From positions 31,535-95,534 of the forward strand of contig JAUJMY010000010.1 of the NCBI GenBank assembly GCA_030446625.1: DNA of 64,000 nucleotides. The letters are read 5' to 3'. The position numbers and the translations under genes were made by a program. The stretch comes from Gaiellaceae bacterium. GTDB taxonomy: Bacteria > Actinomycetota > Thermoleophilia > Gaiellales > Gaiellaceae. This document shows, piece by piece, positions 10,742 through 19,515 of this stretch (the stretch's first letter is position 1; each line of letters opens with the position of its first letter). The notes beneath the pieces were generated by a model that saw only the letters and a program-made list of their open reading frames with translations, was not told where the DNA came from and did no database searches.

Positions 10742-11203
10742 GTGCGGAGGGGATTGATCGGGGTCGTGGCTGCGTGCGCGTGCGCGTTCGCGCTGGCCGG
10801 ATGCGCGCTCGGGGGAGCCTCGAAGGAGGACTTCGCGGCCGACGTCCGCGAGGCGCGCGACCGCGTCGACTCGGCGCTCGCGTCGGTGACGCGCGCGCAG
10901 TCGCTCGAGGATCTCTTCGACCGCATGGACGACGCCTCGCGCGCCGTGGACGCCGCTGCGGACGACCTCGACGACGCGGGCGCACCCGAGGACCTGCAGG
11001 ACGAAGCGGACGAGCTCGTCGACGCGTTCCACCAGCTCTCGACCGACCTCGAGGCCACGGCCGACACGATCCGCGAGCCGGCCTTCGCCGACGTCCTCCC
11101 CGGGACGCGCGGTCTCAGCTTCGAGAGCTGGACGAAGGCGAACCGGGTGCTCGGCGAGCTGCGTGAGCAGGGGATCGACGTGCAGCCGCTCGCGCGGCAC
11201 TAG
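10742..11203 (+). CDS. small secreted lipoprotein of unknown function
   Basis: 153 residues. The N-terminus MRRGLIGVVAACACAFALAGC is a lipoprotein signal peptide with the lipobox LAGC, so the mature protein would be anchored outside the membrane at the cysteine. The mature part is almost all helical and charged (DDASRAVDAAADDLDDAGAPEDLQDEADELVDAF), like a small helical bundle. I recognise no family or catalytic motif. Start is GTG 10742 with a TACGGT -10 nine bases upstream. It is transcribed away from atpD and followed by another lipoprotein gene 36 bases on; the two may be cotranscribed. Codon use matches the neighbours. Confidence 0.75.
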   Translation: MRRGLIGVVAACACAFALAGCALGGASKEDFAADVREARDRVDSALASVTRAQSLEDLFDRMDDASRAVDAAADDLDDAGAPEDLQDEADELVDAFHQLSTDLEATADTIREPAFADVLPGTRGLSFESWTKANRVLGELREQGIDVQPLARH

Positions 11204-11239
11204 TCCTCGTAGTAGTACGCGAGCGGATCGCGCCGCCTT

Positions 11240-11851
11240 ATGCTCCGCCTGACGGTGCAGCGACCTCTCGTCCTCGCCGCAGTCGTGCTCGCCTGCGCAG
11301 CGTCTTCGTCCGGTTGCGACATCGAACACGGGTCCGACGAAGACGCCCGTCCCCGCCGTGACGGCCCCGCGACGATCGACGAGGCGGTCGGCTCATACCG
11401 CGGCATCCGGCTCGGTCACACCGAGAGGGACGTGCGGCGGGTTTTCGGCAAGCCGGCCGAAGGCGAGGGTTTTTTCCCGGCTGGGGAGAGCTTCGGCGAG
11501 ATCGGGGGCGCACCGAGTGTGGCCAACTGGCCGCCCGGCTCGCGCGAGGCGCCGACCGTTCTGCGGTACGAGGACGCAGCGTTCCTGGTCGGGCCGCGCG
11601 GCGTGTTCGCATTCGTCGTGACGGAAGACGGCGCGACGACGAAGCGTCACGTCCGGATCGGCGACCCTCTGCAGCGAGCACGCAGCGTCTACGGCGCCGG
11701 GTGCGGCGAGCAGTCGTACGGAGAGCCGCTGTTCAGTGACGAGGCGCCGTCGTTCCCGTGGTGCCGCACGACGATCGATGACCGGATCCGACTCTGGTTC
11801 GGCCGGGACCCGATCCGTAGCATCACGCTCGCCCGTGTCGGCCCGGAGTAG
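11240..11851 (+). CDS. putative lipoprotein of unknown function
   Basis: 203 residues. The N-terminus is a signal peptide ending in ASSSGC, an acceptable lipobox, followed by an acidic linker (about 25-45). The mature domain has SYRGIRLGHTERDVRRVFGKP, a pattern seen in small outer-surface domains in which a short helix follows a GxxLG-like turn, then LRYEDAAFLVGPRGVFAFVVTE and two cysteines (residues about 155 and 177, near GAGCGEQ and FPWCRTT) that could form a disulfide. No family is assigned with confidence. It follows the lipoprotein at 10742 on the same strand and converges with the zinc-finger gene at 11885. ATG 11240 is the only good start. Confidence 0.65.
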   Translation: MLRLTVQRPLVLAAVVLACAASSSGCDIEHGSDEDARPRRDGPATIDEAVGSYRGIRLGHTERDVRRVFGKPAEGEGFFPAGESFGEIGGAPSVANWPPGSREAPTVLRYEDAAFLVGPRGVFAFVVTEDGATTKRHVRIGDPLQRARSVYGAGCGEQSYGEPLFSDEAPSFPWCRTTIDDRIRLWFGRDPIRSITLARVGPE

Positions 11852-11884
11852 CTACTCCTCCGCCGAGAGCGGCGCGCGCGCGAG

Positions 11885-12340
11885 CTAGCGTACCGTTTCC
11901 TGCGGACCGCCGAGCTTCCCGCCGTCGGCACCGGACGCGATCTCGAGCAGCGACAGCTCGCGCTCGAGCTCGCTCTGCGTCGGGAACTGCCTCGGGGCGG
12001 CGAGGCGCTCGGAGCCGGCGTCGCGCGCCTGGTTCGACGCGAGCTGCGTGGCGACGCCGGCAACGGCGATCATGAGTCCCGCGGCGACGGCCGGGACGGC
12101 GCGCAGCGTTGCGCGCCGCGGCAGCCGGCGGACCGTCAGCGACGCCGTCCGCTCGAGCGGCGCCTCGCGCAGCGCGTGCGTGAACGCCGCGACCTCGACC
12201 TCGTACGCGCGGCACTCGGCGCACCGCGCAAGGTGCACGTTCACCATCGCGCGCTCGAGCTGCGAGAGCTCCGAGTCGAGGGCGACGGAGATCTGCGCGC
12301 GCACACGGTCGCAGACGAGAGAGCGACGAACCGGACTCAC
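11885..12340 (-). CDS. zinc-finger membrane protein resembling anti-sigma factors (zf-HC2)
   Basis: 151 residues. Near the N-terminus are VCDRVRAQISVALDSEL and, 20 residues on, HLARCAECRAYE, the Cys...HxxxCxxC arrangement of the zinc-binding anti-sigma domain. One membrane segment follows (about 80-100, VPAVAAGLMIAVAGVATQLA), then a short outer tail with ELERELSLLEIA. Such proteins hold an ECF sigma factor at the membrane. No sigma factor gene is adjacent, so it is an orphan and could instead be a zinc-finger protein with another partner. Start is GTG 12340. It lies between the lipoprotein pair and the peptide transporter; no shared operon is evident. Confidence 0.65.
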   Translation of the reverse strand: MSPVRRSLVCDRVRAQISVALDSELSQLERAMVNVHLARCAECRAYEVEVAAFTHALREAPLERTASLTVRRLPRRATLRAVPAVAAGLMIAVAGVATQLASNQARDAGSERLAAPRQFPTQSELERELSLLEIASGADGGKLGGPQETVR

Positions 12341-12375
12341 GTGGACTAAGACGGCGGCACGCCGCAGGAGTTAGA

Positions 12376-13452
12376 TCAGGCGGGCGCGGGCTCGGCGCCG
12401 TTGCCGGTGGTGCTCAGCGGCCGCATCACCTCGGCGAAGTGGCAGGCGCTCGGATGGCCGTGGCCGCGGTCGATGAGCGGCGGAACCTCCTCGGCGCAGA
12501 TCTCCTGCGCCTTCCAGCAGCGCGTGCGGAAGACGCAGCCCGAGGGCGGGTTCGCTGGGCTCGGGACGTCGCCCTCGAGCACGATCCGCTTCCGCTTCCC
12601 GCGTTGCGTCGGCGAGTCGATCGGCACGGCCGAGAGCAGCGCCTGCGTGTACGGGTGCGTGGGCCGGTCGTAGATCTCCTCGCGCGTGCCGACCTCGACG
12701 ATCTTGCCGAGGTACATCACCGCGACACGGTTCGAGATGTGGCGGACGATCGCGAGGTCGTGCGCGATGAAGAGGAACGTCAGCCCGAACTCGTGCTGGA
12801 GCGACTCGAGCAGGTTCACGACCTGCGCCTGGATCGAGACGTCGAGGGCCGAGACGGGCTCGTCGAGGACGAGCATCTCCGGGTTCAGTGCCAGCGCGCG
12901 CGCGACGCCGATCCGCTGGCGCTGCCCGCCCGAGAACTCGTGCGGGAAGCGGTTCGCGTGCTCGGGACTGAGGCCGACGGTCCGCAGGAGGTCCTCCACG
13001 CGCAGCCGCCCCTGCTGGCCCCGGTACAGCCCGTGGATCCGCAGCGGCTCGCCGACGATCTCGCGGACCGTCATGCGCGGGTTCAGCGAAGCGTACGGGT
13101 CCTGGAAGACGATCTGGATGTCGCGCCGGATCGGCCGCATCTGCTTCCGGTTGAACTTCGTGATGTCCCGGCCGTTGAAGATGATGCGGCCGGCCGTCGG
13201 TTCGAGCAGCTTGATGATCGTGCGGCCCAGCGTCGTCTTGCCGCACCCCGACTCGCCGACGATGCCGAGGGTCTCGCCGCGGCGCACGCTCAGGTCGACG
13301 CCTTCGACGGCCTGCACGTGGCCGACGGTGTGCTTGAACACGCCCGCCTTGATCGGGAAGTGCTTGACGAGCCCTTCGACGCGCAGAATCTCGTCGCCCC
13401 CGGCGTCGATCGCCGCGCGCGCGGCCGCGGTGAGTGTGGGCGTCTCGGTCAC
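12376..13452 (-). CDS. peptide ABC transporter ATP-binding protein, OppF/DppF type
   Basis: 358 residues starting at GTG 13452, which overlaps the OppD-like stop by GTGA. Walker A is GESGCGKTT, the signature is [15 protein letters not shown], Walker B is [12 protein letters not shown] and the switch His is in FIAHDLAI. After the nucleotide domain comes the oligopeptide C-terminal domain, with [14 protein letters not shown] cysteines, as in OppF and DppF. With OppD it powers import of peptides or similar solutes through OppB/OppC. It is the last gene of a five-gene unit (binding protein, B, C, D, F). The substrate is not known: Opp, Dpp and nickel or glycan importers look alike at this level. 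Confidence 0.9.
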   Translation of the reverse strand: MTETPTLTAAARAAIDAGGDEILRVEGLVKHFPIKAGVFKHTVGHVQAVEGVDLSVRRGETLGIVGESGCGKTTLGRTIIKLLEPTAGRIIFNGRDITKFNRKQMRPIRRDIQIVFQDPYASLNPRMTVREIVGEPLRIHGLYRGQQGRLRVEDLLRTVGLSPEHANRFPHEFSGGQRQRIGVARALALNPEMLVLDEPVSALDVSIQAQVVNLLESLQHEFGLTFLFIAHDLAIVRHISNRVAVMYLGKIVEVGTREEIYDRPTHPYTQALLSAVPIDSPTQRGKRKRIVLEGDVPSPANPPSGCVFRTRCWKAQEICAEEVPPLIDRGHGHPSACHFAEVMRPLSTTGNGAEPAPA

Positions 13453-14474
13453 GAGCTGCTCGGGGCCCCGACGTTGACGTACGGCGTCTCGCCCGCGAGC
13501 TCCTCCGCGAAGTGGCACGCGGAGAGGTGAGGTGGCCCCTCGCCCACCTGGCGCAGCGGCGGCATCTCGGTCCGGCAGCGCGCGCGGCCCTGCGAGAGCG
13601 TGCAGCGCGGGTGGAACGGGCAACCAGGCGGGAGGTTGATCAGGCTCGGCGGCTGCCCGGGGATCGGCTGCAGCCACTCCTGATCCCCTTCGAGCCTCGC
13701 GAGGCTGTTCATCAGCCCGACCGTGTACGGGTGCCGCGGCGAGTCGAAGATCGTGTACACGTCGCCGACCTCTACCGCGCTCCCCGCGTACATGACGACC
13801 ACGCGGTCAGCAAGCTCCGCGATCAGGCCGAGGTCGTGCGTGATCAGGATCGTCGCGGCGTGCGTCTCGCGTTGCGCCGTCTTCATCACCTCGACGATCT
13901 GGGCCTGGATCGTCACGTCGAGCGCCGTCGTCGGCTCGTCGGCGATCAGCACCGACGGCGAGTTCGCGATGGCCATCGCGATCATCGCGCGCTGCCGCAT
14001 CCCGCCGGAGAACTCGTGCGGGTACTGGTCGTACCGGCGCTCGGCGAACGGCACGCCGACGAGCTCGAGCAAGGCGATCGTGCGGGCGCGCGCCTCGTCG
14101 TCCGAGACGTCGGGGTTGTGCGTCAGAACCGCTTCCGAGATCTGGTCGCCGATCTTCAGGACGGGGTTCAGCGACGTCATCGGATCCTGGAAGATCATCG
14201 CCGCCTCGCCGCCGCGGAGCTTCCGCAGGTCGTTCGACGACATCGCGAGCAGGTCTCGCCCCTTGAAGACCGCCTGACCGCTCACGATCGCGTTCGGGAT
14301 CAGCCCGAGGACCGACATCACGGACACGCTCTTCCCCGAGCCGGACTCGCCGATGATGCCGAGCACCTCGCCCGGGTAGAGGTCGTAGCTGACGCCGGCG
14401 ACGGCGTGCACGACGCCGTCCTCCGTCCGGAAGTCGACCTTCAGATCGCGTACGGAGAGAATCGGGTCAGGCAC
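13449..14474 (-). CDS. peptide ABC transporter ATP-binding protein, OppD/DppD type
   Basis: 341 residues. Walker [12 protein letters not shown] with the MSVLGLIPN that follows is typical of OppD. The Q-loop region is [13 protein letters not shown], the signature [15 protein letters not shown], Walker [13 protein letters not shown] and the switch [15 protein letters not shown]. The C-terminal oligopeptide domain has [17 protein letters not shown]. It pairs with the OppF-like subunit to form the heterodimeric ATPase. Start ATG 14474 overlaps the OppC gene by 8 bases, and its own stop overlaps OppF, so the set is translationally coupled. Confidence 0.9.
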   Translation of the reverse strand: MPDPILSVRDLKVDFRTEDGVVHAVAGVSYDLYPGEVLGIIGESGSGKSVSVMSVLGLIPNAIVSGQAVFKGRDLLAMSSNDLRKLRGGEAAMIFQDPMTSLNPVLKIGDQISEAVLTHNPDVSDDEARARTIALLELVGVPFAERRYDQYPHEFSGGMRQRAMIAMAIANSPSVLIADEPTTALDVTIQAQIVEVMKTAQRETHAATILITHDLGLIAELADRVVVMYAGSAVEVGDVYTIFDSPRHPYTVGLMNSLARLEGDQEWLQPIPGQPPSLINLPPGCPFHPRCTLSQGRARCRTEMPPLRQVGEGPPHLSACHFAEELAGETPYVNVGAPSSS

Positions 14475-15531
14475 GCATCCTCCGCTGCGTCGGATCGAGC
14501 GCGTCGCGGAGGCCGTCCCCGACGAAGTTGATCGCGAGCGCGATCAGCGCGATCACGAGTCCCGGGAACGTGACCAGCCACCAGGAGCGGAAGCCCTCGC
14601 TCTGGCCGTCCGAGATCAGCTTCCCGAGCGCCGCGTCGGGCGGCTGGATGCCGAAGCCGAGGAACGAGAGCGCGGCCTCGACCAGGATCGCGCCCGCGAC
14701 CACGAGCGTCGCGTTGACGACGATCGGGCCTACGGCGTTCGGAAGCATGTGGCGCAGGATGATCCGCGAGTCCGTCGCGCCGGAGGCCTTCGCGGCCTCG
14801 ATGAACTCCTTCTCGCGCAGCGACAGGAAGAGGCCGCGCACGATGCGCGCGATGCTTGTCCAGAAGAGGAAGGCGAGGATCAGCCCGATCTTCAGCGGGT
14901 CCCCCTGGCCGAAGAACTGAGATGCCGTGAGCAGGACCGCGAGTCCCGGGAGGGTCAGGATCAGGTCGGTGAACCGCATCAGCAGGTTGTCGACCCAGCC
15001 GCCGAAGTACCCGGCGACGGCGCCGATCAGGGCTCCGACGGCGGTCGAGAGGACCGCGACGAAGAGCGCCACCCACAGCGACGTGCGAACGCCGTAGATG
15101 ACACGGCTCAGGTAGTCGCGCCCGAGCTGATCGGTCCCGAAGAGGTGCCAGTCGTTCAACGTCGGGCCCTTGTTCTGACTCTCGATCAGCGCGAGCGGGT
15201 TGTTGATATCGCCGAGCGGGATTTCGTCGTAGCCGTACGGCGCGATCTGCGGCGCGAAGATCGCGACGAGGCCCACGAGGATCAAGACGAACAGGCTGAC
15301 GACCGCGAGGCGGTGGCGCAGGAAGCGCATGCGCGCGTACGCCCACTGGCTGCGCGCCTTGAGCTCGACGCCCGACTCGTAGGCGAGGGCGAGGTCGGGC
15401 GTCCCGATCGGGCCCTCCGGCTCCTGCGAGAGCGCGAGCGGCACGGTCGGCCTCCCGGGCGTGCCCCCGTGCAGGGCCACCTCGTCGCGGTCCTCCGAGC
15501 GGACGTCGTCGACCGGCCGGTGCTCAGTCAT
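14467..15531 (-). CDS. peptide ABC transporter permease, OppC/DppC type
   Basis: 354 residues. A long hydrophilic N-terminus (about 1-70) leads into the first membrane helix (AVVSLFVLILVGLVAIF), a periplasmic segment with GTDQLGRDYLSRVIYG, then five helices. The permease EAA motif is EAAKASGATDSRIILRHMLPNAVGPI, the usual docking loop for the ATPases, and the C-terminal LGDGLRDALDP-like end (FVGDGLRDALDPTQRR) is typical of OppC. It forms the channel with OppB. Its start overlaps the oppB stop by 8 bases. Confidence 0.92.
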   Translation of the reverse strand: MTEHRPVDDVRSEDRDEVALHGGTPGRPTVPLALSQEPEGPIGTPDLALAYESGVELKARSQWAYARMRFLRHRLAVVSLFVLILVGLVAIFAPQIAPYGYDEIPLGDINNPLALIESQNKGPTLNDWHLFGTDQLGRDYLSRVIYGVRTSLWVALFVAVLSTAVGALIGAVAGYFGGWVDNLLMRFTDLILTLPGLAVLLTASQFFGQGDPLKIGLILAFLFWTSIARIVRGLFLSLREKEFIEAAKASGATDSRIILRHMLPNAVGPIVVNATLVVAGAILVEAALSFLGFGIQPPDAALGKLISDGQSEGFRSWWLVTFPGLVIALIALAINFVGDGLRDALDPTQRRMRA

Positions 15532-16456
15532 ACCGGACGCGAGGGTCGAGGACGCCGTAGAGGATGTCCGCGATCAGGTTGAAGACGATGATCATCGTCG
15601 CCGTGATCATCAGCCACGCCATCACCGGATAGGGATCGTTGGTGAGGAGCGCGTTCACGAAGTACAGCCCCATCCCGTCGAGCGAGAAGACAGTCTCGGT
15701 GACGACCGCGCCCCCGAGGAGCGCGCCCCAGCTGAGTGCGCTCAGCGTCACGATCGGGATCAGCGCGTTGCGAAACGCGTGGCGCATCGTGACGACGCGC
15801 TCGGGCAGCCCCTTAGCACGCGCGGTCCTCACGTAGTCCGAGTTGACGACCTCGAGCATCGAGGCGCGCATGTAGCGCGAGTAGCCGGCCATGTTGACGA
15901 TCATCAGGACGAAGATCGGCAACACCAGATGGTGCACGCGGTCGATCCAGAAACTGAGGCCCTCGCCCGGATCGACCGAGTTGAGGCTCGCGGTGGGAAA
16001 GATCGAGTGGCCGGTCTTCTGGTAGACGTTCGCGAAGACCACCTGGAGCATCAGCGCGATCCAGAAGAGCGGCATCGCCAACCCCAGGAAGCTGAACGAT
16101 GTGGCGGCGTGGTCGAACGGCGAGTACTGCCGGAGCGCCGAGTAGACGCCGATAGCGACGCCCAGGAGGAGGGCGATGATCTCGGCGGCGATCACGAGCT
16201 GGAGCGTGTTCTTCATCACGCGCCAGAGATCCGGCAGGATCGGCTCGTTGCTGAGGAGCTTCGTCCCGAACTGGTTCGTCAGGGCGTCCTTCACCCAGTA
16301 GCCGTAACGAATGAAGACCGGCTCGTCGAGGTGCTTCTCCTCGCGGATCCTGTTGACGGTCTCGGGCGAGACATTCGGCGTGATCGTGAGCGCCGCGAGC
16401 GGGTCGCCGGACACCGTGACGAACGTGAACACGAAGAAGCTCGCCGCAACGAGCAC
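15524..16456 (-). CDS. peptide ABC transporter permease, OppB/DppB type, N-terminus disturbed by a duplication
   Basis: The body is a clear OppB: FFVFTFVTVSGDPLAALT, FSFLGLAMPLFWIALMLQ, the EAA loop RTARAKGLPERVVTMRHAFRNALIPI and the closing GVLDPRVRYD. The annotated start, GTG 16456, is too late. The family begins with a short M-x-Y-I-x-R-R-L segment, and in this frame codons 16457-16498 read LLTYIIRRLLYSSL with no usable start codon. A second copy of the same segment, with a real ATG at 16537, lies upstream in frame but is cut off by TAG 16505-16507. So the true gene probably starts at an ATG now lost in a 39-base tandem duplication, real or assembled. Inferred length is about 325 residues. 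Confidence 0.8.
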   Translation of the reverse strand: MLVAASFFVFTFVTVSGDPLAALTITPNVSPETVNRIREEKHLDEPVFIRYGYWVKDALTNQFGTKLLSNEPILPDLWRVMKNTLQLVIAAEIIALLLGVAIGVYSALRQYSPFDHAATSFSFLGLAMPLFWIALMLQVVFANVYQKTGHSIFPTASLNSVDPGEGLSFWIDRVHHLVLPIFVLMIVNMAGYSRYMRASMLEVVNSDYVRTARAKGLPERVVTMRHAFRNALIPIVTLSALSWGALLGGAVVTETVFSLDGMGLYFVNALLTNDPYPVMAWLMITATMIIVFNLIADILYGVLDPRVRYD

Positions 16457-16475
16457 GAGCGAGCTGTAGAGCAGT

Positions 16476-16548
16476 CGACGGATGATGTACGTCAGCAGTC
16501 TCTTCTAGAGGAGGCGACGGATGATGTACGTCAGCATGCGTCTCTTCT
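16476..16548. repeat. tandem duplication of the oppB start region
   Basis: CGACGGATGATGTACGTCAG plus CA (22 bases) occurs at 16476-16497 and again at 16515-16536, 39 bases apart, and both copies run on into GTCTCTTCT. The right copy retains TGC, giving ATG 16537 on the minus strand; the left copy has lost those three bases. Between them lies the in-frame TAG. Confidence 0.85.
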
Positions 16549-16549
16549 C

Positions 16550-16671
16550 CTACTTGCTCCAGGCGGAGATGAAAAGGAGACTACCCTCCGCCACGAGGGC
16601 GGGGACGGGACTCGTCACGACGGGGTGCAGTACTGCGCTTCAGGCGCCCCTACTTGCTCCAGGCGGAGATG
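16550..16671. repeat. 100-base-spaced duplicate of the solute-binding protein gene 3' end
   Basis: A 22-base block beginning CTACTTGCTCCAGGCGGAGA occurs at 16550-16571 and at 16650-16671. The right copy is the true end of the binding-protein gene (ISAWSK then TAG). The left copy also reads ISAWSK then TAG but has a diverged stretch before it; a further shared GACTACCCTC and CACGACGGGG lie in the same order in both. It looks like the tail of a second, diverged binding-protein copy. Confidence 0.75.
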
Positions 16672-18275
16672 TTCCAGGGACTACCCTCGGTGGTCGGGTT
16701 CACGACGGGGCCCCTCAGGCCGCGCTTCGAGATGACGAACACCGGCCGTGCGTACATGGGGATCGACGGGACGTCGTTCACCATGAAGCGAGCCTCGGCC
16801 GCGTTCAGCAGCTTCGCCCGCTGAGAAGCATCGAGCGTGGTGGACACCTTGTTCAGGATCCTCGAGAACGCGCGGTTGCAGTAGCCCATGTAGTTCTGGT
16901 CACCACCGCACGCGTAGAGGTCCTTGATCGTGATCGGCGTGCTCGGGCTGCCGACCCACGTGAACATGAGCAGGTCCCAGTCACGCGAGGGCAGCGTCGT
17001 GCCGAACAGCGTGCCGCCCGTCTGGAACCGCGGCGTGAGCTCGATGCCGACGCTCTTCAGCTGCCGCTGGATGATCTCGAACGTGAGTGCGCGGAGCTGG
17101 TTGCCGCTCGTCGTGTGGAACCGGAACGACAGCTTGCCCACGCGCGGGCACGTGTAGATGTCGTTGTTGTTCGCAGCCGCCCGCGCGGGGCCACCGGTGC
17201 AGCCGTTCGCCCGCAGGAGGCGGATGACCGCAGCCTGGCTGAAGGACTGCTTCGCCCAGTTCTGCCGGTACTGCGTCTGGAACGGCTTGAACATGTGGCT
17301 CTGGACCGTCTTCAGGCCCGGTGCGATCTGCGCGTAGAGCGCGCCGGCGACCTGGTTGCGGTTCATGCCCCGGATCAGCGCCGTGCGGACGTACCGCTGC
17401 TTGAGCGCCGCGTGACCCTTCTCGCCGACCTGGATGTCGATGTGCTCCCACGCGAAGCCGATCTTGCGGCTGACGCGGAAGCTCCGATCCTTGAGGAAAT
17501 CGGCGATCTGGAGCTGCGGCTGCGGCTCCATCACGTCGCCCTGACCCGCCCGCAGCGCCTGGAAGCGAGCGTTCGTGTCGAGGATGTAGCGGAACGTGAG
17601 GCGCTGGAGCTTCATCTTCGGGCCGGCCTGGAAGTTCGGGTTCCTCCGGACGTTGAGCTGCACGCCCTTCTGCCAGCTGTCGAACAGCCACGGCCCGCTC
17701 GAGACCGGGATCGAGTTGAGGAACATCTGGTTCATGTCCTTGCCCGCGATGATGTGCGCCGGGTACGGACCGCCGGAGACGAGCGACTCCCAGTCGGCGT
17801 ACAGCTTCTTGAAGACGACGGTCACGGTCTTGCCCCGACCACCGCCGACCGAGCGGATGTCCTCGAAGCCGGTGCGGCTGATGACGTTGTTCTTCGGGTT
17901 GATGAACACCTGCCACGTCGCCTTGAAGTCGGCCGCCGTGACGGGCTTGCCGTCGCTCCACTTCGCCGTCTTCTTGTACGTGAAGCGGACGGTGAGCGGG
18001 TTCTTCTTGAGGAGCTTCGGCTTGCCGGCGCAGAGGCGCGGAACGAGATCGCCCGCCGAGTTCCGGATCTGGCAGCCGTAGAAGATGTTGTTCAGGACGA
18101 GGCTCGTGGCGTACAGGTTGTTACCGACCCACGGCCCCTGGAGGTTCGGCGGCTCCTGGTCGTGAATGAACACGACCGTCCCCGCCTGCTCCGACTTCGC
18201 CGCGGCCGGGCCGACGGCGAGGCTCGCGACGATCATGATCGCCCCGAGCAGAAGCAAGAATGAACTCTTACGCAT
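16650..18275 (-). CDS. peptide ABC transporter substrate-binding protein, family 5
   Basis: 541 residues from ATG 18275, with GGAGGG five bases upstream; a further in-frame ATG 12 bases earlier has no such site. A Sec signal peptide (about 1-27, LLLLGAIMIVASLAVGPAAA) is followed by the family 5 fold: LVLNNIFYGCQIRN, KTAKWSDGKPVTAADFKATWQ (the family signature region) and the long second lobe with LRANGCTGG. No lipobox cysteine follows the signal, unlike most Gram-positive binding proteins. It delivers peptides or similar solutes to the permeases encoded downstream. The 3' end is partly duplicated in the gap before oppB. Upstream lies a 258-base untranslated gap with one hairpin. Confidence 0.92.
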   Translation of the reverse strand: MRKSSFLLLLGAIMIVASLAVGPAAAKSEQAGTVVFIHDQEPPNLQGPWVGNNLYATSLVLNNIFYGCQIRNSAGDLVPRLCAGKPKLLKKNPLTVRFTYKKTAKWSDGKPVTAADFKATWQVFINPKNNVISRTGFEDIRSVGGGRGKTVTVVFKKLYADWESLVSGGPYPAHIIAGKDMNQMFLNSIPVSSGPWLFDSWQKGVQLNVRRNPNFQAGPKMKLQRLTFRYILDTNARFQALRAGQGDVMEPQPQLQIADFLKDRSFRVSRKIGFAWEHIDIQVGEKGHAALKQRYVRTALIRGMNRNQVAGALYAQIAPGLKTVQSHMFKPFQTQYRQNWAKQSFSQAAVIRLLRANGCTGGPARAAANNNDIYTCPRVGKLSFRFHTTSGNQLRALTFEIIQRQLKSVGIELTPRFQTGGTLFGTTLPSRDWDLLMFTWVGSPSTPITIKDLYACGGDQNYMGYCNRAFSRILNKVSTTLDASQRAKLLNAAEARFMVNDVPSIPMYARPVFVISKRGLRGPVVNPTTEGSPWNISAWSK

Positions 18276-18321
18276 GTATCCCTCCATGCTGATTAGACGC
18301 TGCCCTGCAGGCTTGCCGCGG

Positions 18322-18340
18322 CGCGACCATCCGGGTCGCG
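18322..18340 (-). other. hairpin in the 258-base gap upstream of the substrate-binding protein gene
   Basis: CGCGACC (18322-18328) and GGTCGCG (18334-18340) form a perfect 7-base stem with a 5-base loop. It lies 47 bases upstream of the binding-protein start in the gap 18276-18533, so it could be a 5' leader element or an end for the VWA transcript. No T run follows on either strand. Nothing else in this gap looks functional, apart from TCTAAT (18292-18297 on minus), a possible -10. Confidence 0.3.
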
Positions 18341-18533
18341 TGAAGTGCGGCGGGGCACCTTACCCCAGCCGCAGTCCCTTCGACCCCTCTGCCCTCCCAC
18401 GCCGTTTCAAGTCGCAGAGTCGTAGCTGATACGACGCCGCAGTTCACCGTTTGTTAGCGCGTCAGAGATTTCGCCTGCGGAGCACGAACGCGAGCGGCAC
18501 GCCGGCTCGAGCGCCTTGCCGTAGGTTTGGTCG

Positions 18534-19499
18534 CTAGCGCTCGCGCTCCCGCAGCAGGAGCGCAAGCGGCAGGAACGCCGCGAGCACGAGGTACGGCGCG
18601 AGCGAGAGGCGCGCGCGCCGGTCGCCCTCGGCGACGACCCGCCCGCTGCCGAGGAGCTCGCGCCCCGCGGCGGCGGCCTGCTCCACGTCGTACTCGGCGT
18701 ACACGCGTCCACCCGTCGCGGCGGCGAGGCTGTCGAGCAGCGCGCGAGAGGACGGATCCGCCCGGTACTGCGCCTCCGGGACGCCGCGCGTGAAGACGCG
18801 CTCGCCCGCGCCCCAGACGTGGACGAACACCGGGCGAATCCGCGGCGGCGCCGCGAAAGCGCGCGCGACGCGGGGGACGTTGACGGAGCGGCTCTCGCCG
18901 TCGGTGAGGACGACGAGCAGGCGGTCCGTCGCGCGCGGCGAGAAGAGCGCGCGCTTGGCCACCGCCGTCAGGGAGTTCAGGCTCGTCGTGTTCGTGAGGA
19001 AGCTCGAGCGCGGCGGCGGCCGCTCGATCCCGAGCGAGCGCTCCAGCGTGGCGTGGAAGACGTCCGAGTCCGCGGTCGGGAACAGGTGCGGCAGCACGCG
19101 GTCGGTCAGCGACGCGATGCCGAAGCGGACATCCGGGAGCAACGTGCGCAGCCGCGACGCCGCGGCCTGCGCTCGGGCGAAGCGCGGACGCGAGTCCAGG
19201 TTTGGGCGCGCGAGCATCGAGCGCGAGACGTCGCGCACCACGAACGCCTCCGCGTCGGAGCGGACGTGCCGCGTCACGGTCCGCTGCAGGACCGGTTGCG
19301 CGGCTGCGAGACCGACGAGCGCCGCGGCCGCGAGGAGCGCCAGCACGGGCGATCGCACGCGTCGCGACGGCGGCTCCGGAACGTGCACGGCCCGCCGCAC
19401 TGCGCGTGCGCGGCGGACGGCCCGGGCGAGCGCCGCGAGGGGGAGCGCGGCGCCGAGCGTCACGAGCGCGCCGGCCGGAGTGAGGAAGGTGACGCTCAC
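18534..19499 (-). CDS. membrane-anchored von Willebrand A protein (BatA/BatB-like)
   Basis: 321 residues from GTG 19499. Two N-terminal membrane helices (TPAGALVTLGAALPLAALA and SPVLALLAAAALVGLAA) precede a VWA domain with the metal site DVSRSM (DxSxS) and the later TDGESRS. One C-terminal helix (LAPYLVLAAFLPLALLL) closes it. This is the layout of BatA and BatB aerotolerance proteins, which work with a MoxR ATPase at the membrane. It is the last gene of the unit lipoprotein, MoxR, DUF58, BatD-like, VWA, helical repeat protein, VWA. The gene begins 16 bases after the helical repeat gene. The exact role, folding or activating a partner, is unknown. Confidence 0.82.
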   Translation of the reverse strand: MSVTFLTPAGALVTLGAALPLAALARAVRRARAVRRAVHVPEPPSRRVRSPVLALLAAAALVGLAAAQPVLQRTVTRHVRSDAEAFVVRDVSRSMLARPNLDSRPRFARAQAAASRLRTLLPDVRFGIASLTDRVLPHLFPTADSDVFHATLERSLGIERPPPRSSFLTNTTSLNSLTAVAKRALFSPRATDRLLVVLTDGESRSVNVPRVARAFAAPPRIRPVFVHVWGAGERVFTRGVPEAQYRADPSSRALLDSLAAATGGRVYAEYDVEQAAAAGRELLGSGRVVAEGDRRARLSLAPYLVLAAFLPLALLLRERER

Positions 19500-19515
19500 G
19501 GCGCGGCGCGCGGCC

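Noticed and set aside
16456..16671. An insertion sequence remnant at the repeated junction
   Set aside because: No transposase, no terminal inverted repeats and no target-site duplication; the repeats are copies of the local genes.
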